DNA of 64,000 bases. Source: Pseudomonas sp. UMAB-08 (lineage in GTDB: Bacteria; Pseudomonadota; Gammaproteobacteria; Pseudomonadales; Pseudomonadaceae). The stretch lies in assembly GCF_900095225.1 (NCBI RefSeq), contig NZ_LT607414.1, positions 154,117 to 218,116 on the forward strand, given 5' to 3'. Positions 36,282 to 45,223 of this stretch are shown here, one piece after another. Below the pieces are notes generated by a model. It was not told the DNA's origin, made no database searches, and worked only from the letters and a program-made list of their open reading frames with translations. Numbering within the stretch: the first letter of the stretch is position 1; every line of letters starts with the position of its first letter. Made by a program: the position numbers and the translations under genes.

Positions 36282-37705
36282 TCATCTTTCGCCTAGACTT
36301 TCACTGAGATGCTGCTCCAGCGGACTGAGAAAATAATCAATAACTCGCCTTTTATCTGTTTTAACTTCAACGGTCACAGCCATACCAGGACTGAGTACCA
36401 TATTTTGGTCACCCCCAGATAAGTGATTGTCGACCAGTCTGATTTTTGTACTATATATCAGACCTTTTTTTTCATCTTCAATAGCATCATCAGAAACACT
36501 TATCACTTCGCCCCTAGCAGTTCCGTACTTAGTGAACGTAAACATCTCGACTTTGACCGTGACTTTCTGATATGGATGAACAAACCCCACGTCCTTGTTT
36601 TCCAGCATGGCCTCCACCTCGACAGGCTGGTTCTCTGGCACCAATGTAAGGAGGGGCTGCGCTGCAGTGACCACTCCCCCAATAGTATGGACGTTCAGTT
36701 GCTGAACCGTTCCTTTGACGGGCGCTCTCAGAATAGTCAACTGGTCTTGGTATTGAGCCTTGGCCAGATCTTGAGCAAGCGAATTAACCTTCTGCTCCGA
36801 CTGTTGTAGCAAATCAAGCATGGCTCTCCTGGTCTGCGCAACGATACCGTCGTATCGGCGTTCGGCTTCCTGCCGAGATGCTGAAGACTGCATGAGGCTT
36901 GCTTCCTGCACGCTCAGTTGCCGCTCTATCTCCAGACGGGCCTGTTCCTTCTCCAAGTAGGCATGTCGCGCGATGTATTGCTTCTCAAGCAGGTGCTGGT
37001 AGTCAACTGCCAGCTTGGTGGCGATAGGAAGGCTCTTCTGCAACCCGGCTACCTGCGCGCGCGCTGACTGGATATCCGCCTGGCGTTGCTGTACTTCAGC
37101 TGCTGCGGTATCGAGGCTGCTACGGTATTCTAGGTACTGACCTTGGACCCATCGTTCGGCGGCCAGTACTTGTGAGGGATCGGCGCCGATGATCCTGTTG
37201 ACCAATGATTTCGGGGGGGGGGGGTCGAACTGATGGCATCCAGCATTGCTGTTGATCGAGCCTTGTCAACTCGTGCAGCTACCAGATTGCTGGTTACCCG
37301 CCCAACATCAGCTTCTGCGGCTGTCGAATCGAGTTCGAGAAGCACGTCGCCCGCGTTGACCAGTTGGCCATCGACCACATGTATTGCCTTGATTACAGCT
37401 GTTTCGCTCGACTGAATGACCTTGCTCTTGCCGCTGGGTATGATTTTCCCGCTAGCCTTCGCAACAATGTCGATTTTGCCCACGCACGCCCATACCAGCG
37501 TTACGGCGGCGAAAAGGACGATGCCCCACAGCATCGCGCGGGGTGCTGGATGGGTCGGCTTTTCCTGTAGCTCCAAGGCTGCCGGCAGGAACTGAAGTTC
37601 ATGGGCTATCCGATGCGGCGACTGCATGGAGTGCCGATGCTTCCAGGACTGCTTCCAGGCGCGCTTATAACGATGGACGAGGCCATTTTGCTCAGGCTTG
37701 GACAT
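36282..37705 (-). pseudogene. Type I secretion membrane-fusion protein (HlyD family), split at a C12 run
   Basis: Two frames together give an HlyD protein of about 474 residues. The first (37705 to the run) holds the cytoplasmic tail, the single TM (AMLWGIVLFAAVTLVWAC) and SGKIIPSGKSKVIQSSE. The second (to 36282) has the long coiled coil, LRAPVKGTVQQLNVHTIGGVV and SPGMAVTVEVKTDKRRVIDYFLSPL. The shift lies at 37213-37224, twelve C on the coding strand. A run of 10 or 13 would restore the frame, so slipped-strand switching or a sequencing error is possible. It overlaps the ABC gene by 14 bp. Confidence 0.75.
37213..37224. repeat. Homopolymer G12/C12 inside hlyD
   Basis: Twelve consecutive G on the given strand, placed exactly where the HlyD reading frame breaks. 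Such a run is hypermutable and is the classic substrate for phase variation. Confidence 0.85.
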
Positions 37706-38417
37706 GACTACCTCCTTGTTGCAAACGGTGCAGCCTTGAGTAATGGCCAGCTTGGTGAGTCAACAGTTCTGCGTGACTCCCTTGCTCCACAATCTGGCCT
37801 CGATCCACGACGATGATGCGATTTGCGTCCCTCACCGCCCAAAGCCGGTGGGCAATGATGATCACAGTGCGTCCTTTGCAGATCGACTTCATGCTCTGCT
37901 GAACGACGCGCTCCGATTCATAATCCAGGGCGCTGGTAGCTTCATCGAAGATCAGTACTCGCGGATTACCCATCAGTGCCCGGGCGATCGCAACGCGCTG
38001 TCGCTGTCCACCTGATAGTGAAGCACCGTGTTCACCAACGACAGAGTCGTACGCCTCGGGCAGTTCCATGATGAAGTCGTGCGCACCGGCCAAAGTGGCG
38101 ACACGGATGACAGCCTCAAGCGGCGCACCCGGGTCCACCAAGGCAATGTTTTCTCGAATGCTGCGGTTGAATAGCATGTTGTCCTGAAGCACTACACCGA
38201 TCTGACGCCGTAGCGAAGAGACGTCGGCGAGCGCCAGGTCCATGCCATCGACCAACACGCGCCCCCGCTCGGGGACGTACATCCTCTGTAGCAGCCTTGT
38301 CAAAGTGCTCTTGCCCGACCCCGAACGGCTGACTACTCCGATAACCTCACCGGCTTCAATGGTGAGGTTAATACCCCGTAGGATTTCAGACCCATCAGGC
38401 CGATACCGGAAATGCAC
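37692..38417 (-). pseudogene. Type I secretion ABC transporter (HlyB type), ATPase domain only
   Basis: The 241 residues from [13 protein letters not shown] contain a complete nucleotide-binding domain: Walker [11 protein letters not shown]-loop VLQDNMLF, signature LSGGQRQR, Walker [13 protein letters not shown] and the switch His IIIAHRL. The C39-like and transmembrane domains (about 450 residues) are missing. Immediately upstream the sequence turns into the N-terminal half of a TolC gene in another frame, so a deletion fused the two genes. It would give a lone ATPase without a channel. Confidence 0.8.
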
Positions 38418-38421
38418 CTGG

Positions 38422-38970
38422 TCAAACTCCAGCCAACTTGCCTTGAGCCTGGTCTCGTTGGCGAAGCAAGGCTGCCTCTTCGGCTTTGGCGGCCGCTAGT
38501 GAATCTAGCGCGCGCAAAGTCTCGAAATAGGCCTGTGCGGAGGTCAAAATCAAAGTTTGTTCTTTGGCAGCGAGTTCTAGTTCAGCCTGGTCAACGGATG
38601 ACTGGGCTGTCTTGAGTTGATACCAACGGTCTGCATGGAACAGCGGTTGGCTTAAATTGGCTTGAAAAGTGTTGCCGCTGCGGTCACGAGTGAGGGCAGG
38701 ACGATCACGATCAAGGCGCGTCATTTCCGTCTTGGTCCCAGCACTGATGTTAGGCAGGAGTCCCGACACCGCTTGGGGGACGGCTTCTACCTGACCTTCG
38801 AAAGCGTGCCGAGCGGCAGAAATCAGGGGATCGTTCTGCAGAGCTGCCTGATAGACGCCTAAGAGATCAGCCCTATGGGCACTCTCACTCGTGACTACGG
38901 CAGTTGCCAGCCCGGGTATCAATGCCGTGGTGACAGTGATGATTAAACGGATATAGATCTGACTTAGCAT
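38422..38970 (-). pseudogene. TolC-family outer-membrane channel, N-terminal fragment
   Basis: A 182-residue N-terminal part with a signal peptide (about residues 1-25), the TolC opening DLLGVYQAALQNDPLISAAR, and LSQPLFHADRWYQ and [18 protein letters not shown]. It ends at KLAGV* five bases before the ABC ATPase frame starts. The second TolC half is missing through the same deletion. With the broken hlyD and ABC genes it marks a once complete tolC-hlyB-hlyD operon. Confidence 0.8.
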
Positions 38971-39314
38971 TTCCAGTCCCTTGAAACGGCCCTAGTACGG
39001 CGCTTTGCGCCGGTGACGATATATCCTTCCATTAGTTTTCGGCGTTCAGGATCCAAACTTAAACTTTTTTTGAGTGTAAGCGGCAACACTGAAGCCAACT
39101 TTTTCAACACAATCGGCCATTCCCGGTCAGTCGTGACAGGTACAAGCTCGCCCGCGCACCTCGCTGCGGCTCCAGATCTTTGCGCTGAGTGGGGGGGGGC
39201 CGAGCATATCGGATTAACATCCCTACTTCTCAATGCCGCATCTATCGCATTTCATGTCGCATGCTCATTGAGCACCTGCGACAGAATCACGCGACATCGT
39301 AATGCCTTTACCGC
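38971..39314. other. Intergenic region between the T1SS relic and the IS5-like element
   Basis: 344 bp with no credible gene. It holds a short CGGCG/CGCCG hairpin near 38998-39014, a run of nine G at 39191-39199, and several weak ORFs that look like noise. Confidence 0.5.
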
Positions 39315-40246
39315 TAAGGAAACTCTGAAAAAGACTTCAAAATCTGGTGAAATACGCCTGCCCCACGAACTGAACGGTTGAGCCCCGATGAAGCCAATGT
39401 CCTTCGCTGATGCCGAATGCACTGGCAAACGTAAGCAGACCCAGCGATGGAAAAGTCCCTCTACGAAACCACGACTGTGCGCCAGTTTGCCGGGCTGCAT
39501 TTGGATCGAATTCCGGATGAAACGACAATCCTCAACTTCCGTCGGCTGTTGGAAAAACATGAGCTGGCCGGTTGGATTTTGCAGGTTATCAACGGCTATC
39601 TGGGCGACCGAGGTTTGCTGCTACGTCAGGGTACTGTGGTCGATGCGACGATCATTCATGCGCCCAGTTCGACCAAGAACAAAGACGGTAAACGTGACCC
39701 TGAAATGCACCAGACAACGAAAGGAAATCAGTACTATTTCGGGATGAAATCGCACATCGGTGTCGATGCTGAATCCGGTTTGGTGCATAGCGTAGTAGGT
39801 ACGGCGGCGAATGTGGCGGACGTGACTCAGGTCGATCGCAGCGCAACCCAGCAGCTATAAGAGGCATGCAAAAAAGAGCCTGATCGGTCGCGTGCGCCGC
39901 AAAATCGAATACGTGAAAGCTCAAGTACGGGCCAAGGTTGAGCATCCATTCCGGGTGATCAAGCGCCAGTTTGGTTATACGAAAGTCCGCTTCCGGGGCT
40001 TGGTTAAAAACACCGCGCAGCAGACCATACTGTTTGCCTTGTCGAACCTGTGGATGATGCGAAAAAGGCTGTTTAATGCAGACGAGGTGCGCCTGTGATG
40101 TGGACAATGAGTCCTGAAAAAGGGCTATTCAGCAAAAAAACAGCGAACTGAGAGGAGGAAAGGTCTGATTTTCGATTAAATCACCGTTTTTTGAACCTCA
40201 AACAACGAGGCCGTAAGAAACGGCTGCTTACTTCAGACCTTCCTTA
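39315..40246 (+). mobile_element. Degenerate IS5-family element
   Basis: The ends TAAGGAAACTCTGA (39315-39328) and TCAGACCTTCCTTA (40233-40246) are inverted repeats matching at 12 of 14 positions. The interior carries a DDE_Tnp_1 (IS5-type) transposase in pieces. The length of 932 bp is shorter than the usual 1.2 kb or more, in line with internal deletions. Confidence 0.65.
39388..40098 (+). pseudogene. IS5-type transposase with two internal deletions
   Basis: Three fragments are visible: an N-terminal [17 protein letters not shown] (39397 on), a central part [19 protein letters not shown] to [11 protein letters not shown] (39447-39860), and a C-terminal part [30 protein letters not shown] (landmarks [13 protein letters not shown]) to 40098. 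The segments between (the PYPLETMLRIHLLQ region and the third catalytic part) are lost and the frames shift. No functional transposase can be made. Confidence 0.75.
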
Positions 40247-40277
40247 GGCATTTTTATTCAAACCACGCAGGATCCAT

Positions 40278-40640
40278 GTGAAGAAAGCAAAAGCGATTAC
40301 CAAAAAGAAATCATCCGGCCGTGGCGTTGAGATGTCCTCGTTTTGTGGGTGGGATGGAGAGGTTCTAGTTCTGAACATACTTGGAACTCCGAGCGCCAAA
40401 AAGGATGCCATCGGCAAGGCGAAAGGAAGTCAACTCAAGATTAGCGTCACCGCCGCCCCCGTAGCAGGCAGGGCGACTGACCACATGGTTAAGTTTCTCG
40501 CCCGAGAGTTTGACGTCTCGGTTTCTGACATCACGGTTGTGTTCGGTCGTTTTAATTTGAACAAGCAGATGCGTATAAGGGCGCCCGGAAGCTTGCCTGC
40601 CGTAGTGGCCAAGGCCCTGTCAGAAGCAGAAAAAACCTGA
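40278..40640 (+). CDS. DUF167/YggU-family protein
   Basis: A 120-residue UPF0235/YggU protein. After a basic N-terminal stretch it shows the family pattern VLVLNILGTPSAKKDAIG, LKISVTAAPVAGRATDHMVKFLA and a closing KQMRIRAP. The usual PP-x-x-G-K-A-N motif is altered to APVAGRATD, a divergent version. The function of the family is unknown. It lies just after the IS5 relic, so its promoter may have been changed. An ATG at 40335 (MSSFCGWDG) is an alternative start nearer the usual YggU length. Confidence 0.75.
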   Translation: MKKAKAITKKKSSGRGVEMSSFCGWDGEVLVLNILGTPSAKKDAIGKAKGSQLKISVTAAPVAGRATDHMVKFLAREFDVSVSDITVVFGRFNLNKQMRIRAPGSLPAVVAKALSEAEKT

Positions 40641-40750
40641 TCACTCGCTACAGGCGCGGCGCCCCTAATGAATCGCCCTGCTGTCATGGACTGTTCCAGT
40701 GTCTGCTCACCGACAAGACCGAAACCATCAGGAATGTGGACTCTCGAAGA

Positions 40751-41626
40751 TCAAGAGCGAACCACCGAACCAGAGACCGGTAGATTTTCCAACAGGTCGA
40801 GCCCCGTAGTCTTCACGAATGTCTCATAGTCCATCGGCCTCTCGATGCGGGTTTCCGCGTTGGGTAGCACATAGGCCCAGGCCCGCTTGGACGAAGCGTC
40901 GTAGACCAGTTTGAACAGGCGGGTAGGTACCCAGACCTTGTTGTCGCCAATGGTGGTATGGCCAGTGTCAAAGAGCGGTCCGGTAAAGACGAAGACATTG
41001 CCATCGGCTCGCTTCGCGAACTTTCTGACATCAGACTCGACCTTGCTCCAGATCTTCCGGTTATTGGTGGGGTCTTGCGGCACCATGTTCGAAAGCGCAA
41101 AGGACTGGGCCATTGCATTCGGATTCGGTGCATCTGCTGCCGGAGACTGGTGGCCACGATCCACTGCCGGATGTTGGCCACGGTAGTCGCTCAACTCTGC
41201 CCGCCCGCTCTTGGGAATACGTGGGTCCGGATAGAACTGATTGGTTCGTTCCTCACCTTTGGCATCATTTAGCTGGGCTGAATTAAGGCGTTCAACCACA
41301 ACCATAGGAGTCTTGCTGGTTTGCGAGTACAGCACCGCAAAGTTATCGGAACACAGGGCCAAGGGTTTCATTGTTGCGGGCACAATAGCCATGCTGATCG
41401 GCTTGGCTGCCGGGAACAGGTCGGCACACCCATCAAACGATGCCTGCTTCTCTTTGCTTGAATAGAGGTCAATCGCCACGCTCTGGCTGATTGAGCCAGA
41501 GCGGTGCCCTTGCTCTTGATGCTGGCTGGGTGGGTTGATGAAGTCCAGCAGGCTGCGAGCTTCTGCCGCACCCGTCGAGAACAAAACAAGGGCTGACAGC
41601 CCCACTGCAATTTTGCGTAGGTTCAT
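40751..41626 (-). CDS. Secreted DNA/RNA non-specific endonuclease
   Basis: A 291-residue exported nuclease. A signal peptide (MNLRKIAVGLSALVLFSTG, cleaved near AEA) is followed by a beta-beta-alpha-metal nuclease domain with the catalytic motif DRGHQSPAAD (about residues 156-165). A downstream FALSNMVPQDPTNNRKIWSKVE carries the metal-binding Asn. It should degrade extracellular or periplasmic nucleic acids. The start at 41626 gives the tidiest signal peptide; an ATG three codons earlier (41635) is also possible. No inhibitor gene is adjacent. Confidence 0.85.
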   Translation of the reverse strand: MNLRKIAVGLSALVLFSTGAAEARSLLDFINPPSQHQEQGHRSGSISQSVAIDLYSSKEKQASFDGCADLFPAAKPISMAIVPATMKPLALCSDNFAVLYSQTSKTPMVVVERLNSAQLNDAKGEERTNQFYPDPRIPKSGRAELSDYRGQHPAVDRGHQSPAADAPNPNAMAQSFALSNMVPQDPTNNRKIWSKVESDVRKFAKRADGNVFVFTGPLFDTGHTTIGDNKVWVPTRLFKLVYDASSKRAWAYVLPNAETRIERPMDYETFVKTTGLDLLENLPVSGSVVRS

Positions 41627-41774
41627 GCTTAACATCTTCGAATTGGATTGAGGAGGATACTTACGACAAAGCCCCGAGTCACGGGGCTTGAGGGGAAGCG
41701 GTTCTGATTATGCTGCGGCGAGCATGTTTTCAATATCCTTGATCACACCACCGATGCTGGTTCGGTCTACTCGG

Positions 41775-42209
41775 TCATGCGTTCTCATTATCCGATCGGG
41801 TAAACGAATACCGATCAATATCGGACCTGAGCTGCCAACCTTGGCTGTGCCAATAGTCAGCAGCTGTCGTATTTGTCTTGAACACGTCGAGATGACATTT
41901 AAGTATTCCGTGTTTCTCAAGACTCGAAAGACAGCGCTCTACCAACGCATTTGCTATGCCTTGACGCCGATACTGAGGAAGGACAACCAAATGCTGCAAA
42001 TACCCTCTGCGGCCGTCGTGTCCAGACATGATGCAGCCGCAGAGAACGGTTCCGTCTTCAGCAACGAAACTCATCCCGGGATTTCGTTCTAAATAACTTG
42101 AGGTCGATTCACGAGAGTCCGCAGCACGGAAGGAGACGCCGGGAGTGCGCTTCATGAGGTCGATGACGGCATCGTAATCGTCCATAGTCATGACACGGAT
42201 ATTGATCAT
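41775..42209 (-). CDS. GNAT-family N-acetyltransferase
   Basis: A 144-residue GNAT: MINIRVMTMDDYDAVIDLMK opening and acetyl-CoA loop VVLPQYRRQGIANALVE (core QYRRQGIA near residues 82-89). A motif-B region HLDVFKTNTTAADYWHSQGW follows. The layout is like YpeA/PhnO-type acetyltransferases. It stands alone on the - strand; the substrate is unknown. Confidence 0.82.
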   Translation of the reverse strand: MINIRVMTMDDYDAVIDLMKRTPGVSFRAADSRESTSSYLERNPGMSFVAEDGTVLCGCIMSGHDGRRGYLQHLVVLPQYRRQGIANALVERCLSSLEKHGILKCHLDVFKTNTTAADYWHSQGWQLRSDIDRYSFTRSDNENA

Positions 42210-42358
42210 TGGGTTGAGCCTGGCTTTGTTAATTTCCGGGCTCGGCAGACTAGCAGAAACAGCTCAGACGTTTTCCAAACGAGCACTCTCCAAAAATACA
42301 TCTAAAGGCACAGCGCTGAAATCGCAGCGCCCGAGGGCCCGCGTCAATGTTGCTACCT

Positions 42359-42934
42359 TTATGAAAGGTCGGTTCCTGAAATCCTGAGCCAAGGCCAGCG
42401 AGTCTGATAACTTTTCGCCTTCTGCTCGAACAAGTCCGGCTGGTGATTTTTTGGATTGATACGAAGAACCCCTTGCTCGACGTCGGCCAGGCCGTAGGGC
42501 GCATAGACTTCACCCGTTTCAGCATCCAGCCCAATACACGTACCCGCAATCAGGTAACGATCAATGCCGTCTTTGACCGACTGAAGCTGAGGGTAAGACC
42601 TGCCAAACCGTTGACCGTACCAAAGGTGGACGCGCGCCTGATTCTTGAGATCAACGTTAACGTCAAGGTCTTGGAAGAGACGCTGAGCGGAGTCGATGAC
42701 CGCATTCTCGGCCTCCCAGGACAGATCATTGTCGAAGTAAAAAACGTCGTAATCCTTAACCCCCCACGCTGAAGGCCGGTGTGACTGATGATTCCAGACG
42801 GCCTGGAACAGGCAGCCCGCAGTGAGCATGCATTGACTCAAACCGAGTGAAGGCAAGCGTGAGGTAATTTGAGCGTTTATTGGATTGGCCATTGCTATCC
42901 TGACCAACCTTTCGACAGTCAATGTCATATTCAT
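42359..42934 (-). CDS. Nucleotidyltransferase-family protein (NTP_transf_6/DUF925)
   Basis: A 191-residue protein of the DUF925 family. It has the family signature LTAGCLFQAVWN, KDYDVFYFDNDLSWEAE (two acidic residues at the polymerase-beta-like active site) and ARVHLWYGQRFG. It closes with YAPYGLADV and FEQKAKSYQTRWPWL. The family is annotated as nucleotidyltransferase-like, with no established substrate. It is cytoplasmic and stands alone. ATG 42934 or the ATG two codons later are both possible. Confidence 0.8.
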   Translation of the reverse strand: MNMTLTVERLVRIAMANPINAQITSRLPSLGLSQCMLTAGCLFQAVWNHQSHRPSAWGVKDYDVFYFDNDLSWEAENAVIDSAQRLFQDLDVNVDLKNQARVHLWYGQRFGRSYPQLQSVKDGIDRYLIAGTCIGLDAETGEVYAPYGLADVEQGVLRINPKNHQPDLFEQKAKSYQTRWPWLRISGTDLS

Positions 42935-43084
42935 CCTTTGGGAGAGTCCTCCACGGTCCCGTCATAGGCCGAGATATCGCCGCAGCCTTGGGATAGTAGT
43001 TTTCCATCTTGCCTGCCTTCCCCCCGAGCAAAATCGTTCTAAAAAATCCGGCCAGCGTTGAGGACTTTTTGCTATTCTGAAGTT

Positions 43085-43275
43085 GTAGGTGAAGACGCAG
43101 ACTGATGCGCAAAAGGATAGCAAGGAAACGTGGGGCGCGTTCCGAAGGGTACACGGTTAGAAAGATCTCCGCGCTGAGATCCAGCCCTTATGCCGTGCGA
43201 AGCAGGAAGGCACAAAACTTTTCTGTGAGAGTCCTGATAAACCTTGTAAGCCGGAGACCAGCGCCGGCCACCTAC
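43085..43275 (+). ncRNA. Structured RNA candidate, cobalamin-riboswitch-like 3' half
   Basis: A 191-base segment closed by GTAGGTG (43085-43091) and CACCTAC (43269-43275). Inside are further helices: GGAAACG/CGTTCC, CACGG/CCGTG and GATCTC/GAGATC. GGAAGGC near 43208 and AAGCCGGAGACC near 43249, followed by GCCGGCC, match the 3' signature of cobalamin riboswitches, and the length fits. The central box (CCCCGCAACTG) is not seen, so it may be degenerate or another RNA class. A terminator follows at once. The 42935-43084 part of the gap holds nothing else seen. Confidence 0.42.
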
Positions 43276-43284
43276 TTGATTTTC

Positions 43285-43309
43285 AAAGCCCGCCATGTGC
43301 GGGCTTTTT
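43285..43309 (+). terminator. Rho-independent terminator after the structured RNA
   Basis: AAAGCCCGC (43285-43293) pairs perfectly with GCGGGCTTT (43299-43307) around a 5-base loop, with five T at 43305-43309. It can end a small RNA or act as a riboswitch expression platform ahead of the DUF1059 gene. Confidence 0.85.
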
Positions 43310-43474
43310 CGTAGTGCGCCAAGCGATTCTCGGGGAGTTTTTATGCCCATCGAGGCCTTGCGCAAGATGATTACGCTTGATGCCACGCGTAGTTGTATTG
43401 CATGTATTCCGCGCAATGTGTCGAGCGGTCGTTCACGCAGGCTTCATGGCCTGCCTTCTTATGAGGAGAACATC

Positions 43475-43687
43475 ATGGCCCGCAAATACATCGATTGCCG
43501 CGAATTCCCGAGCGAAATCAACTGCTCGGTCGCGCTGTCCGCAGACTCTGAAAAAGAATTGCTTGAGGCGGCTGCACAGCATGCGGTCACTGTTCACAAA
43601 CATACTGATTCACCGGAGTTACGCGCACAACTGAAAGGGCTGTTTCACGACGGCACACCGCCTGTTGAATCACCACGTCACGCGTAG
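43475..43687 (+). CDS. DUF1059 small protein
   Basis: A 70-residue protein starting MARKYIDCREFPSEINCSVAL, with the conserved two cysteines and the AAAQHAVTVHKH motif of the DUF1059 family. GAGGAG seven bases before ATG 43475 fixes the start. An in-frame ATG at 43343 with its own GGGAG could give a 114-residue form with an unconserved leader. The family function is unknown. It follows the terminator-ended RNA element on the same strand. Confidence 0.78.
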   Translation: MARKYIDCREFPSEINCSVALSADSEKELLEAAAQHAVTVHKHTDSPELRAQLKGLFHDGTPPVESPRHA

Positions 43688-43703
43688 CCTTTGGCACCTT
43701 GTC

Positions 43704-43729
43704 AAAACGCCCCACTCCGTGAGGCGTTT
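43704..43729. terminator. Bidirectional hairpin between DUF1059 and amtB
   Basis: AAAACGCC (43704-43711) and GGCGTTT (43723-43729) form the stem. Read on the - strand it ends in a T4 run, suiting termination of amtB. It also lies just past the DUF1059 stop. Confidence 0.6.
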
Positions 43730-43745
43730 CGACTACCGCTATCAA

Positions 43746-45077
43746 TTAAACGTTATACGCCCGCTCATCATGCTCCGCGAGGTCAAGGCCCATCGCTTCG
43801 TTCTCTTCGCTGGCACGCAGGCCGATGGTCCATTCCAGTACTTTGAGGATGATCATGCTCACGACAAAGCAATAGACGAAGGTGAAGCTGACCCCCTTCA
43901 ACTGGGTCAGCACTTGAGCGCCGATTTCCAGGTTCTCGACATAACCACCCAACGAAGGCGACGCGAAAACCCCGGTCAGGAGTGCGCCGACGATCCCGCC
44001 GATGCCGTGCAGACTGAACACGTCCAGTGTGTCGTCGTAGCCCAGTTTCTGCTTGAGCTGGCTGACGGCGAAGAAACACACCGCGCCGGTAATCAAACCT
44101 ATTGCGATGGCGCCCGCCGGACCGACGTAGGCACAGGCCGGGGTGATGCCGACAAGACCGGCCAAGGCACCGGACGCTGCGCCCAGGGCACTGGGACGGC
44201 CATGAATCAGGGTTTCGGTGAGCATCCAGCCGACGACACCCGCGCACGCGGCGACTTGGGTGGTGAGCATAATGATGCCAGCACCCGTATTCACCGCAGC
44301 ACCCGAGCCAATGTTGAAGCCGAACCAGCCGACCCACAGCAAACCGGCACCCATCAGGGTGAAGCCCAGGTTATGCGGGGGCATGGCGAGGTTCGGGTAG
44401 CCTTTACGCTTGCCCAGTACCAGGCACGCCGCCAGTGCCGCAACGCCCGCATTGATATGCACCGCGGTGCCGCCGGCGAAATCCAGCACACCCCAGTTGA
44501 CCAACAGCCCCCCTGGCCCGCCCCAGATCATGTGTGCGATAGGCGCATAGACGAAGGTAAACCACAGCGCCATAAACGCCACTGCCGCGCTGAATTTCAT
44601 GCGTTCGGCGAAACCACCGGCAATCAGCGCCGGAGTGATGATCGCAAAGGACATCTGGAACACGCTGTAGACACCTTCGGGAATGTTGCCCACCAGGCTG
44701 TCATGGGTCATGTCGAGCATGAACAGTTTGCTCAATCCTCCGATGAAACTGTGCAGATTGACTTCGCCAGCGACCATGCCCGTGGCATCAACCACGATGC
44801 TGTAGCCGTAGACCACCCACAGCACGCCGATCACTCCAGCGACCGCGAACAACTGGGTGAACATCGAGAGAAAGTTCTTGGCCCGGACCATGCCGCCATA
44901 AAACAACGCCAGGCCCGGAACACACATCAACAACACGAACATCGTCGCGGTCATCATCCAGGCGGTGGTGCCGGTGTCCAGCGTAACGTCGGCTGCCGAG
45001 GCCAATGGCGACAGGCTCAATGCGAGCAGCGCCACGGTCGTCCTTGAAAGAGGTCGTGTAAGCGAGTCAGAAATCAT
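43746..45077 (-). CDS. amtB: Ammonium transporter
   Basis: A 443-residue Amt protein with a cleavable signal peptide (ending ASA) and 11 membrane segments. Family landmarks are GLALFYGGMVRAKN, the pore-region DFAGGTAVHINAG with its His, and FSLHGIGGIVGALLTG with the second pore His. It moves ammonium/ammonia and may take up methylammonium, which fits the downstream gmaS-mgs genes of the same strand. No glnK is adjacent, unlike the usual glnK-amtB pair. ATG 45077 is chosen for its GGAG and signal peptide; ATG 45113 is an alternative. It is separated from mgsC by a terminator. Confidence 0.88.
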   Translation of the reverse strand: MISDSLTRPLSRTTVALLALSLSPLASAADVTLDTGTTAWMMTATMFVLLMCVPGLALFYGGMVRAKNFLSMFTQLFAVAGVIGVLWVVYGYSIVVDATGMVAGEVNLHSFIGGLSKLFMLDMTHDSLVGNIPEGVYSVFQMSFAIITPALIAGGFAERMKFSAAVAFMALWFTFVYAPIAHMIWGGPGGLLVNWGVLDFAGGTAVHINAGVAALAACLVLGKRKGYPNLAMPPHNLGFTLMGAGLLWVGWFGFNIGSGAAVNTGAGIIMLTTQVAACAGVVGWMLTETLIHGRPSALGAASGALAGLVGITPACAYVGPAGAIAIGLITGAVCFFAVSQLKQKLGYDDTLDVFSLHGIGGIVGALLTGVFASPSLGGYVENLEIGAQVLTQLKGVSFTFVYCFVVSMIILKVLEWTIGLRASEENEAMGLDLAEHDERAYNV

Positions 45078-45189
45078 AGTCAGCAAGCTCCATAAACAGG
45101 GAAGTCGACACAAGGGACTGGCAGAAAGAGGGAGCGCGAGGTCCTGCAGGCTCGCGGTGCATACGGATCTGTGCCCGTTGGCAGCTAGA

Positions 45190-45215
45190 GAAAACGCCGC
45201 CCATCAGGGCGGCGT
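45190..45215 (-). terminator. Rho-independent terminator after the gmaS-mgs operon
   Basis: ACGCCGCCC/GGGCGGCGT (45194-45202 and 45207-45215) is a perfect 9-bp stem, with TTTT following on the - strand, ten bases past the mgsC stop. Confidence 0.88.
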
Positions 45216-45223
45216 CGGGTGGA

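Noticed and set aside
39191..39199. Run of nine G as a second phase-variation tract
   Set aside because: It lies in a gap with no credible gene or promoter that it could switch.
38964..39233. 89-codon frame on the - strand before the TolC fragment
   Set aside because: It has low-complexity content and no ribosome site, overlaps the TolC start and contains the G9 run. Judged to be noise.
43665..45047. 460-codon open frame on the + strand
   Set aside because: It is opposite amtB. The product is extremely rich in His, Gln, Asp and Arg with no hydrophobic core, typical of antisense frames in high-GC DNA.
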